Origin: an uncultured Roseburia sp.
GTDB lineage: Bacteria; Bacillota; Clostridia; Lachnospirales; Lachnospiraceae
Direction: 5' to 3'
Length of the DNA stretch: 32,301 nt
Assembly: GCA_947567625.1 (NCBI GenBank)
Contig: CANONN010000040.1
Coordinates: 1-32,301, forward strand
The notes under the pieces were generated by a model, which searched no databases, was not told the origin of the DNA, and was given only the letters and a program-made list of their open reading frames with translations. Both the position numbers and the translations under genes were made by a program. Of the stretch, positions 16,450 to 23,454 are shown piece by piece. The stretch's first letter is position 1, and each line of letters starts with the position of its first letter.

Positions 16450-18462
16450 ATGCATATGATTCAGAACAATCAATCAAAACCGGTGGATAAGAAAAAGAAT
16501 TCTAACTTTATGATGGCGGTGATTTCGCTGGTTCTCGCGGCGGCGCTGATGATAGTGGATTTTTATCTGCTTATTAACAAACCGTCCAATTTTATCGGTC
16601 TTTTAGGCACAACGATACTGATGATTGTGTGGATATTTTTCTTTGTCCGTTCCCTGTTTTTGGAGATGGAGAAAAATAAAACCGAGACGGACACATATTT
16701 AGAAGCGATCATCAAATCAGAAAAAGCCTTTTTCCTGATGCAGCGCAAGCTCGAAAAAGAGATCGAGCAGATCGGCGAGTACAGTAAAGTGCCGTCGGAG
16801 GAGATTATCACCGCGCAGAAGGCGATTGCCAAGGTCACGATCAACCGCAGCAAGGAGAATACGGATGCGCTGATGGATTCCAACGACCGGGTACTCGACA
16901 AGTTCAACAGCTTTGTCACGCTTTTATCTGAGATGAACGACCAGATCAGAGAAACCAGGCAGGAAACGCCGGACGATTCCAAGCAGGATATCCTCGCAAA
17001 TCAACAGGATATTTTGATGAACCAGAGAGATTTTATTTCTAATATTCAGCAGATAGAGAACACCGTCAGAGACCAGATGCGAAAGGTACTTGACAGTATT
17101 CATGAACTGCCGTCGAAACTTCCGGCGCCGGCACCGAGCGATTACAGCGGTTGGCAGGAAGCGGAAACCATGGCGGATGAGAGCGGTGCGCAGGCTGGGT
17201 ACGATGAGCAGGATGGGAGCGCTGGCTTTGAGATAGGTGGAATGGCGTTTGCCGATGAGCCGGAGGCGGACGAAGCGCCGGCTTCGACATATGGGGAGGA
17301 GACAGAGGGCGCTGGCTTTGAGATAGGTGGAATGGCGTTTGCCGACGAGCCGGAGGCGGACAGTGAACCCGAAGATATCGTAATCCCCGATTTGGATTTG
17401 GGAGAAATCGGAGAGAGTGAGTCAGAGTTCGGAGAAATTGGCCTCGGCGAGCCAGGATTTGGAGAAATGGAAGAGAGAGAATCCGGGCTCGAGGAAATGG
17501 GAGTAAGTGAGCCAGGATTTGGAGAAATGGAAGAGAGAGAATCCGGGCTCGAAGGAATGGGAGTAAATGAGCCAGGATTTGGAGAAGTGGAAGAGAGAGA
17601 ATCCGGGCTCGAAGAAATGGGAATAAATGAGCCGGGATTTGGAGAAATGGAGGAGAGAGAATCCGGGCTCGAAGAAATGGGAATAAATGAGCCGGGATTT
17701 GGAGATATTGGAATAAGCGAATCGTCTCTGGAGGGGGGAATCGGTCTCAGCGAACCGGGCCTTGGAGACATCGGAGAGAGTGAATCGCTACTCGCGGGAA
17801 TCGGTCTCGGTGAGCCGGGGCTGGAAGACATCGGAGAGAGTGAATCAGACCTTGAAGAGATTGGATTGAGTGAGGTGTCGGAAGGCGAGCCGGAAGATAT
17901 TGTGATACCGGATTTAGATTTGGGAGACATTGGTCTCAGTGAGCCAAGCCTCGGAGACATCGGAGAGAGTGAATCAGTATTGGGAGATATCGGCCTCGGA
18001 GACATCGGAGAGAGTGAATCGCTCTTGGGAGACATCGGCCTTGGAGACATCGGAGAGAGTGAATCGCTCTTGGGAGATATCGGCCTTGGTGAGCCGGGGC
18101 TGGAAGAAATCGGAAACAGCGATTCTAAGCTTGGAGACATCGGTTTAGAAGACCCGGGACTTGAAGACATTGCCATGGATGAGATATTGGAGGGTGAGCC
18201 GGAAGATATCGTGATACCGGATTTGGATTTGGGAGACATCGGTCTTGGCGAATCGAGCCTGAAAGAAATCGGTGCGAATGAGCCGGAACAGACCAAAACC
18301 GGAACAAGCGGGCCGGCGAAGGCAGAGAGCAAAGCCAGTAAGCCGGCGCCCACAGAGGAGCCGAAGCCGGCTGCTAAGGCAAAACCGGCAATGCCGGATT
18401 TGACAAACCCAAGCAAATTAATGACCCCGGAAGAGATTGCCGCTTTGATTGCGAATATGTAA
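16450..18462 (+). CDS. Two-helix membrane protein with coiled coil and long acidic repeat tail
   Basis: The 670-residue product has a basic N-terminus (KPVDKKKNSNF), two close membrane helices (about 20-40 and 48-70), then a charged, coiled-coil-like region (to about 225). A very acidic, Gly/Glu/Ser-rich repeat region follows. It holds two copies of GFEIGGMAFADEPEAD, three of EPEDIVIPDLDLG, four 20-residue units (GEMEERESGLEEMG type) and many 15-residue units with GDIGESES. After a Pro/Ala/Lys linker, it ends with PSKLMTPEEIAALIANM. By the positive-inside rule, both ends are cytoplasmic. The C-terminal motif resembles the CheY-binding EIDALL helix of FliM/FliY. ATG 16450 is chosen over TTG 16426 because AAAGG lies six bases upstream. 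I know no function; repeats suggest a length-variable scaffold or linker. Confidence 0.8.
   Translation: MHMIQNNQSKPVDKKKNSNFMMAVISLVLAAALMIVDFYLLINKPSNFIGLLGTTILMIVWIFFFVRSLFLEMEKNKTETDTYLEAIIKSEKAFFLMQRKLEKEIEQIGEYSKVPSEEIITAQKAIAKVTINRSKENTDALMDSNDRVLDKFNSFVTLLSEMNDQIRETRQETPDDSKQDILANQQDILMNQRDFISNIQQIENTVRDQMRKVLDSIHELPSKLPAPAPSDYSGWQEAETMADESGAQAGYDEQDGSAGFEIGGMAFADEPEADEAPASTYGEETEGAGFEIGGMAFADEPEADSEPEDIVIPDLDLGEIGESESEFGEIGLGEPGFGEMEERESGLEEMGVSEPGFGEMEERESGLEGMGVNEPGFGEVEERESGLEEMGINEPGFGEMEERESGLEEMGINEPGFGDIGISESSLEGGIGLSEPGLGDIGESESLLAGIGLGEPGLEDIGESESDLEEIGLSEVSEGEPEDIVIPDLDLGDIGLSEPSLGDIGESESVLGDIGLGDIGESESLLGDIGLGDIGESESLLGDIGLGEPGLEEIGNSDSKLGDIGLEDPGLEDIAMDEILEGEPEDIVIPDLDLGDIGLGESSLKEIGANEPEQTKTGTSGPAKAESKASKPAPTEEPKPAAKAKPAMPDLTNPSKLMTPEEIAALIANM
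17461..17700 (+). repeat. Four 60-bp tandem repeats within the acidic-tail gene
   Basis: Units start at 17461, 17521, 17581 and 17641, each exactly 60 bp and nearly identical, so each adds 20 residues in frame. Changes are few and mostly at A/G positions, suggesting recent unequal expansion. Confidence 0.95.
17956..18090 (+). repeat. Three 45-bp tandem repeats within the acidic-tail gene
   Basis: Units beginning GACATCGGAGAGAGTGAATC start at 17956, 18001 and 18046, exactly 45 bp (15 residues) apart. They form a second, differently sized in-frame expansion in the same tail. Confidence 0.9.
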
Positions 18463-18479
18463 CATGGAAACGATGGCAG

Positions 18480-18516
18480 AGCCGGACGTATCTGTGAAGA
18501 CAGATGCGGTCCGGTT
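18480..18516 (+). terminator. Terminator hairpin after the acidic-tail gene
   Basis: AGCCGGAC (18480-18487) pairs with GTCCGGTT (18509-18516), and an inner ATCTGT/ACAGAT stem closes on GAAG. CTTATC follows, so the U tract is weak. It begins 18 bp after the stop. Confidence 0.6.
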
Positions 18517-18586
18517 CTTATCATTTGGGGCAATAAGGTAAAAAATACAAGATATGAAAAAAAAATAAAAAAATGATAAAAAACAC

Positions 18587-18615
18587 TTGCAATTATAAAA
18601 ATTCTGTTATATAAT
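18587..18615 (+). promoter_or_regulatory. Promoter of tRNA-Lys
   Basis: TTGCAA (18587-18592), exactly 17 bases, then TATAAT (18610-18615). The tRNA begins 29 bp after the -10, and A tracts lie upstream, as in strong stable-RNA promoters. Confidence 0.8.
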
Positions 18616-18644
18616 ATCTCTTGTCTTTTAGAAAAGATGTTTAC

Positions 18645-18717
18645 GCGCCACTAGCTCAGCTGGCAGAGCACCTGACTCTTAATCAGGGTGTCCAGGGTTC
18701 GAACCCCTGGTGGCGCA
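18645..18717 (+). tRNA. tRNA-Lys (anticodon CTT)
   Basis: This is a 73-nt cloverleaf. The acceptor GCGCCAC (18645-18651) pairs perfectly with GTGGCGC (18710-18716), with discriminator A at 18717. The D arm is CTCAGCTGGCAGAG, the anticodon stem CTGA/TCAG with loop CTCTTAA reads lysine AAG codons, and the T loop is TTCGAAC within CAGGG/CCCTG. CCA is not encoded. A terminator follows directly. Confidence 0.97.
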
Positions 18718-18721
18718 CTCG

Positions 18722-18770
18722 AAAGTACCGATTTTGCAGTGTAGACTGTGGGGTTGGTGCTTTTTTATTT
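18722..18770 (+). terminator. Terminator of tRNA-Lys
   Basis: AAAGTACC (18722-18729) pairs with GGTGCTTT (18756-18763), with an inner CAGT/ACTG stem, followed by a run of T. Confidence 0.75.
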
Positions 18771-18771
18771 T

Positions 18772-18858
18772 ATCTTATAGGAACGACGGTGCTGCTTTAA
18801 AACGCTAAAACATATAACTTTCCTATAAGATAAAACCATCCGGGAGGATGCGCGCTTT
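18772..18858 (+). repeat. Dispersed hairpin element, copy 1
   Basis: ATCTTATAGGAA (18772-18783) is a perfect 12-bp inverted repeat with TTCCTATAAGAT (18820-18831). It is followed by the small hairpin CATCC-GGGA-GGATG and then TGCGC...GCGCA. Copy 2 at 28598 shares the stem, much of the loop (TGCTTTAAAA, CATATA) and the tail. The unit sits directly behind a terminator, as does copy 2. Confidence 0.85.
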
Positions 18859-18984
18859 GCGCAATAAGAAATGGCTGCTGAGCGGGTTTGTCCGCATGAT
18901 TTTAGTATTAAGAAACAATTGGCTGCCGTGAAAACGAAAGTGTTTGACTTTTGGATGGTAAAAAATATACGACCTTAAAGAGCA

Positions 18985-19079
18985 GGGAGGAAGATTGAAA
19001 ATTAAAATTTTCAATCGCGAGATTTGTGTCTGTGCGCTGCAAAGCCATTTATGGCTTACACAAACTCGATATGCGCAAT
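18985..19079 (+). promoter_or_regulatory. Leader with 24-bp palindrome and possible 28-codon leader ORF before trmB
   Basis: GATTGAAAATT (18993-19003) and AATTTTCAATC (19006-19016) make a near-perfect palindrome with only two central bases. GGGAGG (18985-18990) lies five bases before a TTG (18996) that opens a 28-codon frame beginning LKIKIFNREICVCALQ and ending at a TAA at about 19080. Part of the frame lies in the dispersed element at 19059. Translation is unproven. Confidence 0.35.
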
Positions 19080-19112
19080 AAAGCTAATGCGAACATAGTT
19101 CGCAATGCAGAA
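19059..19112 (+). repeat. Dispersed palindromic element, copy 2 (upstream of trmB)
   Basis: CACAAACTCGATATGCGCAA and the palindrome TGCGAAC-ATA-GTTCGCA (19088-19104), then ATGCAGAA, match copy 1 at 13806-13890 without its middle block. As there, it ends about 12 bp before the start codon of an unrelated gene. Confidence 0.75.
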
Positions 19113-19124
19113 CTGGAGAAAACT

Positions 19125-19808
19125 ATGAGATTACGCAACATTCCGGGCGCAGAGGAAGCGATTTTAAACAGCCCGTATTGTGTCAAGGAGCCGGAAGGAC
19201 AGAGAGGGAGCTGGCAGAGCCGGTTTCCGTCCAGTCAGCCGCTTCACATTGAAATCGGTATGGGGAAGGGAAGATTTATCATGGATATGGCGGCAGAACA
19301 TCCCCAGGTCAATTATCTTGGCATTGAGCGCTACTCGAGCGTATTGCTGCGCGCGATGCAAAAGATGGAACTTTTGCCGCTTCCCAATCTAAAATTCATC
19401 TGTATGGATGCGGCCGACCTCGAAAACGTTTTTGATACAAATGAGGTTTCCCGCATTTATCTCAATTTTTCCGATCCATGGCCCAAAGACCGCCATGCCA
19501 AGCGCCGTCTGACCTCCCGGCAGTTCTTTGCGCGCTACGACCAGATTTTGGCGGCGGAGGGCAGCGTGGAGTTTAAGACGGACAATCAGGCGCTGTTTGA
19601 TTTTTCCCTCCAGGAAATCCAGGAAGCCGGCTGGCACGTGGATGCATTTACCAGAGATTTGCACCATGATAAAGTCTTATGCGAAGGAAATATCATGACC
19701 GAGTACGAGGAGAAATTTTCATCCAAAGGCAATCCAATCTATAAATTGATTGCTTCGCGCTGCGGACAAAAAGATAGCAATTCAGGTAATGCTAACTGGC
19801 CACAGTAA
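19125..19808 (+). CDS. trmB: tRNA (guanine-N7)-methyltransferase
   Basis: The 227-residue enzyme methylates G46 in the variable loop of tRNAs with S-adenosylmethionine. The SAM site is IEIGMGKGRFIMDMA (about residues 46-60), followed by YLGIERYSSVLLRAM. The family signature NFSDPWPKDRHAKRRL and TDNQALFDFSL come later. The start at 19125 is chosen because GGAG is six to nine bases upstream and the encoded N-terminus matches family length; the frame extends upstream to 19026 only through the dispersed repeat. An ATPase gene follows 20 bp later, so the two are probably co-transcribed, though no functional link is known to me. Confidence 0.95.
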   Translation: MRLRNIPGAEEAILNSPYCVKEPEGQRGSWQSRFPSSQPLHIEIGMGKGRFIMDMAAEHPQVNYLGIERYSSVLLRAMQKMELLPLPNLKFICMDAADLENVFDTNEVSRIYLNFSDPWPKDRHAKRRLTSRQFFARYDQILAAEGSVEFKTDNQALFDFSLQEIQEAGWHVDAFTRDLHHDKVLCEGNIMTEYEEKFSSKGNPIYKLIASRCGQKDSNSGNANWPQ

Positions 19809-19828
19809 GCGTTTGAGGAGAGATTCGC

Positions 19829-20542
19829 ATGAATACCCAGTTTATACAGAGTGTTGCAATCCATTGGGACAAGATTGCGCCGGACAGTTATTTGCGGGAC
19901 ATCGAGGCGTTTCGCGGTTTAAAGAGTCTCGCATTTACCCACGCAATCACATTTTTTGTCGGTGAAAACGGCAGCGGCAAATCTACCATGCTCGAGGCGA
20001 TTGCCGTGGCGTCCGGTTTTAATCCAGAGGGAGGAACAAAAAACTATCATTTTTCCACGTATGATTCCCATTCAGAATTGTGTGAGTCTCTCAAGATCAC
20101 AAGAGGGATTCGTCGGCCAGGCTGGGGCTATTTTTTGCGGGCGGAAAGCTTTTACAATGTTGCGACCAAGGAAATGGATTACGCGGACGCGTTTCATCCC
20201 TCCCAGCGCCTGCATGAAAAGTCCCACGGAGAAAGCTTTCTCGCCATAGCCGGCAGGCAGTTAAAGCCGGAGGGAATTTATTTTTTGGATGAACCGGAGG
20301 CGGCGCTGTCGCCGCAGCGCCAGCTGACGCTTTTACTGGAAATCTATGAATGTGCGAGACAGGGCGCACAGTTTATCATTGTCACACATTCGCCCATTCT
20401 GCTGGGGATTCCGGGTGCCGAAATCCTTTCCTTTGATGGTGGAACGGTGCACGCCTGCGATTATTTGGAAACGGACAGCTACCAGATTACGGAAATGTTC
20501 ATCAATCACAGGCAGCAGCTTCTGGAACGTCTATTAAATTGA
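19829..20542 (+). CDS. AAA family ATPase (ABC/RecF-like, COG3910 type)
   Basis: The 237-residue soluble protein has Walker A GENGSGKST at about 45-53, a signature-like region HGESFLAIAGRQL and Walker B IYFLDEPEAALSPQRQL near 150-160, then FIIVTHSPILLGIPGAEI, the switch region. It has no membrane domain and no coiled-coil arm, so it is a compact stand-alone ATPase of the predicted-ATPase group, whose biological role is undefined. GAGGAGA precedes the ATG. It lies 20 bp after trmB on the same strand. A toxin or OLD-type partner gene is not seen nearby, so I do not propose a defence role. Confidence 0.88.
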   Translation: MNTQFIQSVAIHWDKIAPDSYLRDIEAFRGLKSLAFTHAITFFVGENGSGKSTMLEAIAVASGFNPEGGTKNYHFSTYDSHSELCESLKITRGIRRPGWGYFLRAESFYNVATKEMDYADAFHPSQRLHEKSHGESFLAIAGRQLKPEGIYFLDEPEAALSPQRQLTLLLEIYECARQGAQFIIVTHSPILLGIPGAEILSFDGGTVHACDYLETDSYQITEMFINHRQQLLERLLN

Positions 20543-20663
20543 GAATACGGTTGCGGCCAATGCAAAGAACAAGTATACTAGACATAAATAATCTTTTCGG
20601 TGAAAGGATAAAATAGGAAACAGAGAGATTGAAAGCTCGTTCAGGATAAGAATGGAGATTTGT

Positions 20664-22085
20664 ATGAAATATAAGAATAAACAAACGCTTCTTAGTTTAT
20701 TATTGGGTATATGTTGTTTGTTGCAGCTGGGAAATCTTCACGTCTGTGCGTCAGAATATTGGCCGGAATCTCCCGAGGTAGAACCGAAGTCAGCGATTGT
20801 GATGGAGTTATCCACGGGGACGATTCTCTACGAAAAGAACATCACGGACCAACACTATCCCGCCAGTATCACAAAGATCATGACGACGCTGCTTGCCCTG
20901 GAAAATGCCGATCTCAATGAAGTCATAACTTTTTCCGACAGGGCCATAGACGAGACCAGGGGCGGCTCCGGCATCGCCAGAGATTACGGCGAGCAGATGA
21001 CGATGGAGCAGACGCTTTACGGCGTCATGCTGGCTTCCGGCAATGAGTGTGCCTTTGCCGTGGCCGAGCATGTGGGCGGCACGATGGAGAAGTTTGTCGA
21101 AATGATGAATGAGAAGGCGGCCGAACTGGGTTGCGTCAACACCCATTTTAGTAACCCGCACGGCTTGCAGGATGAGAACCATTATACCTGTGCCTATGAT
21201 ATGGCCTTGATTGCACAGGCGGCCTATGCCAACGAGACATTTCGCATCATTACGGGCACGGCGCGCTATACCATACCGCCGACCAACAAGCATGAGGAGC
21301 AGACGGATTTGCAGAATCACAATGAAATGCTGTATCCGTTTCGCTACAATAAATATGTTTATGAGGGCTGTACCGGCGGGAAAACGGGCTACACAACCAC
21401 GGCCAACAGTACGTTGGTAACGTTTGCCGAGAGAGACGGCATGACTTTGGTCTGTGTGGTGATGGACAGCCAGGCTCCCGCTCACTGGACGGACAGCCGC
21501 CTGCTGTTTGACTATGCGTTCGACAATTTCCAGATGGTAAATATCGTTGAAAATGAGTCCAGATATCCATCCTCGGAAAATTTAAAAAAAGGTGTATTGA
21601 ATAACCAGGAGGCTTTCGTGAATATCTCGGAGACGGCAGCGATCGTTCTTCCAAAGACGGCTGAATTTGCAGATACAAAGTCCGAGATCACCGTGGCGGA
21701 CGCCGGCAGTGATGTGGTTGGCAGTATCGTATACACCTACGCCGGGCATCCGGTCGGCAAAGCAGATATCAAAAGAACGGACACGGTCGTCAATGAGTTT
21801 CAGTTTGGCCAAGCGCCGGATACCGCGCAGACGGAGATCGGAGAGGAAGAACAGCAAACGGACGGCACAGCGGAGGAAGCCAAAAAAATTCATATTGTCA
21901 TTGACTGGAAAGTGATTTTGATTGTGATCGGTGTCCTTGCGGTCGTCATCATTCTAGGAATTTGCCTGAAGAAATTTATTGATAACTACTATATCATAAA
22001 ACATAACCGGGAAGTCAGAAAGCGCCGCAAACAGCAGATCAAAACAATGAGAAGCCCGCGCAGACGTCACCGGAGACGGTGGTGA
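20664..22085 (+). CDS. D-alanyl-D-alanine carboxypeptidase (DacF/PBP5 family)
   Basis: The 473-residue low-molecular-weight penicillin-binding protein trims the terminal D-Ala from peptidoglycan stems. A signal peptide ends near the CASEYWP stretch. The active site has S68 and K71 (SITK), S125/N127 (SGN) and K240-G242 (KTG, in GGKTGYTTTANS). The C-terminal part (about 300-400) is the family's beta-rich domain, followed by a membrane helix (about 414-438) and a strongly basic tail. ATG 20664 is chosen because the upstream ATG 20652 overlaps the GGAG ribosome site. The membrane helix replaces the usual amphipathic anchor, and the tail is unusually Arg-rich (RRKQQ, RRRHRRRW). Confidence 0.94.
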   Translation: MKYKNKQTLLSLLLGICCLLQLGNLHVCASEYWPESPEVEPKSAIVMELSTGTILYEKNITDQHYPASITKIMTTLLALENADLNEVITFSDRAIDETRGGSGIARDYGEQMTMEQTLYGVMLASGNECAFAVAEHVGGTMEKFVEMMNEKAAELGCVNTHFSNPHGLQDENHYTCAYDMALIAQAAYANETFRIITGTARYTIPPTNKHEEQTDLQNHNEMLYPFRYNKYVYEGCTGGKTGYTTTANSTLVTFAERDGMTLVCVVMDSQAPAHWTDSRLLFDYAFDNFQMVNIVENESRYPSSENLKKGVLNNQEAFVNISETAAIVLPKTAEFADTKSEITVADAGSDVVGSIVYTYAGHPVGKADIKRTDTVVNEFQFGQAPDTAQTEIGEEEQQTDGTAEEAKKIHIVIDWKVILIVIGVLAVVIILGICLKKFIDNYYIIKHNREVRKRRKQQIKTMRSPRRRHRRRW

Positions 22086-22224
22086 TAACGAGCAGGCACG
22101 CGGGCACAGAGTACAAGAGATAAATAATTATGGGGAGAAAGCATCAATTACAACAAGTTGTGGATGCGAAAGTCATAAAACAAAAAAGACATAAAAGACA
22201 TCAAGTATAACAATTAATTGGCAT

Positions 22225-22266
22225 AAAAGACAATATTTCACGAATAATATTGTCTTTTATTTTTTA
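22225..22266. terminator. Strong hairpin terminator, serving both strands
   Basis: AAAAGACAATATT pairs with AATATTGTCTTTT across a short loop, flanked by A-rich sequence on the left and TATTTTTT on the right. It can end the carboxypeptidase transcript on the plus strand and the convergent minus-strand gene. Confidence 0.75.
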
Positions 22267-22293
22267 ATAAGACATGATGATTTTGAGGCCAAA

Positions 22294-22806
22294 TTATCTG
22301 ACAATTAAGCTGTTCAGAAGAACTTTAAGCTTCTGCGGACAGTTGGAGTAGAACATAATGCCGTTCGAGCAGGGCTGCATGGTCAGATATTTGTCGACAA
22401 AGGCCGGGGATTGTTCGATCTGATGCATCAGATAGGAGACCACCTCCGGGGCAGTTTGCAGAAAGACCGGGGTATAGTCTTGCATGGTAAAGACAGCGGC
22501 ATTTGTCTTTTGCAGCAGGCGGTGCAGTTCCTGTTCCTGCGCGAGCTGCTCGGCCGTTTTGTTGGGGATAAAATAGCCCTGTTCATTTTTGGGCATATTC
22601 ATAGAGCGGATTGCGCGCTGTACCTGTTTGGTCAAAGCATCGGAGGCGGGATAAAGAGATTCAAAATAGACCATAAAATCAGCGGCCGTCTTAAAGTGCT
22701 CGTTTTTTCCTTTTTCGAGGATTTCGGTCATAAGAATTCTTCGTATGATATTTTCACATGCTTCGCGGGATGGATTTTTCCGCAACGGGGGATTGCTGTT
22801 TGACAT
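22294..22806 (-). CDS. Putative regulator resembling a divergent ArgR
   Basis: The 170-residue soluble product follows GAAAGGTGA. Its layout parallels arginine repressors. There is an N-terminal winged-helix-like segment ending YPASDALTKQVQRAIRSM and NEQGYFIP (compare ATVSRDIKEL and the wing). A C-terminal domain follows with AAVFTMQDYTPVFLQTAPEV, VSYLMHQIE and CSNGIMFYSNCPQKLKVLLN, which matches the beta-strand and helix order of the ArgR oligomerisation domain. The characteristic arginine-binding GTIAGDDT motif is absent, so if the fold is right, the ligand is probably different. It is convergent with the carboxypeptidase gene, and divergent from the oxidoreductase operon beginning at 23110, which it might regulate. 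This is a pattern-level match and remains uncertain. Confidence 0.6.
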   Translation of the reverse strand: MSNSNPPLRKNPSREACENIIRRILMTEILEKGKNEHFKTAADFMVYFESLYPASDALTKQVQRAIRSMNMPKNEQGYFIPNKTAEQLAQEQELHRLLQKTNAAVFTMQDYTPVFLQTAPEVVSYLMHQIEQSPAFVDKYLTMQPCSNGIMFYSNCPQKLKVLLNSLIVR

Positions 22807-22987
22807 GCGGGCTCACCTTTCTGATAGTTACTGTGCGATTCGCTATATGTTTTATCTTCTGCCATTATCCCACCGATGGAGGGAAAAAACAAGAAAAAAT
22901 AAAGTAAGCCCATGATTAGGCCGTGATTAGGTGTTCTGATTTTTACAATTTATCTTTGAGCCTGGCGGGTAGAATAAAACAAAAGAC

Positions 22988-23029
22988 AAGGGCGTCTATG
23001 CTGAAAACATTCAGTGTGGGCGTCTTTTT
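22988..23029 (+). promoter_or_regulatory. Long hairpin with U tract in the leader of the oxidoreductase operon
   Basis: About 18 pairs, several of them G-U, form between 22988-23005 and 23010-23027 around an AACA loop, followed by TTTG and TTTAC. It lies 82 bp before the first start codon and no plus-strand gene precedes it, so it looks like an attenuator or leader terminator rather than the end of a gene. The rest of 22807-23109 shows no gene. Confidence 0.5.
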
Positions 23030-23109
23030 GTTTACAGGGATGTAAAAGCGCATCTTTTAGAATTAGCTGCTAACGGCGATTGGCGGCTAACCGCGGAAGG
23101 AGAGAAATC

Positions 23110-23454
23110 ATGGAGTCAAGAATCGTGGAACATCCGATACTCGGAGAAATTGAGAACGGAAGGACTGTGACATTTACCTGCGACGGCAGGGAGCTTACGG
23201 GCTATGAAGGAGAGCCGATTGCGGCCGCACTTAAGGCGGCAGGGCTGATGGTACACCGTTATACGCAAAAAGAGCATAAACCCCGCGGCGTATTCTGCGC
23301 AATCGGGCGGTGTACGGACTGTGTTATGGTAGTCGACGGGAAGGCGAATGTCAGAACCTGTGTAACGCCGCTGAAAGAGGGCATGGTCGTGCAGACCCAA
23401 TACGGTGTAGGCGTGGAGCCGTTCGACAGGCGCGAGGAAGGAGAGAACGCATGA
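23110..23454 (+). CDS. [2Fe-2S] small subunit of an amino acid/opine-type dehydrogenase (HcnA-like)
   Basis: The 114-residue protein is a ferredoxin-fold subunit with GRELTGYEGEPIAAALKAAG, then FCAIGRCTDCVMVVDGKANV, so the cluster ligands are C-x4-C-x2-C and a later Cys in RTCVTPL. This is the pattern of the small subunits of hydrogen cyanide synthase (HcnA), octopine/nopaline oxidase and D-hydroxyproline dehydrogenase. GAAGGAGAG precedes the ATG. Its stop overlaps the next start (ATGA), showing translational coupling with the FAD subunit. It is the first gene of a four-gene oxidoreductase operon. Confidence 0.9.
   Translation: MESRIVEHPILGEIENGRTVTFTCDGRELTGYEGEPIAAALKAAGLMVHRYTQKEHKPRGVFCAIGRCTDCVMVVDGKANVRTCVTPLKEGMVVQTQYGVGVEPFDRREEGENA

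Noticed and set aside
17142-18533. 463-codon minus-strand frame rich in Ser and Pro
   Set aside because: It is the mirror of the in-frame repeats of the acidic-tail gene, with no independent start signal or family match.
19829-20542. Antiphage ATPase system
   Set aside because: The ATPase is the compact COG3910-like type with no nuclease, reverse transcriptase or toxin partner; its neighbour is trmB.
22728-22913. 61-codon minus-strand ORF
   Set aside because: It overlaps the start of the ArgR-like gene in another frame, and its hydrophobic start has no ribosome site.
23310-23450. Upstream extension of the FAD subunit
   Set aside because: This part reads through the [2Fe-2S] gene in another frame; the ATGA overlap and ribosome site place the start at 23451.
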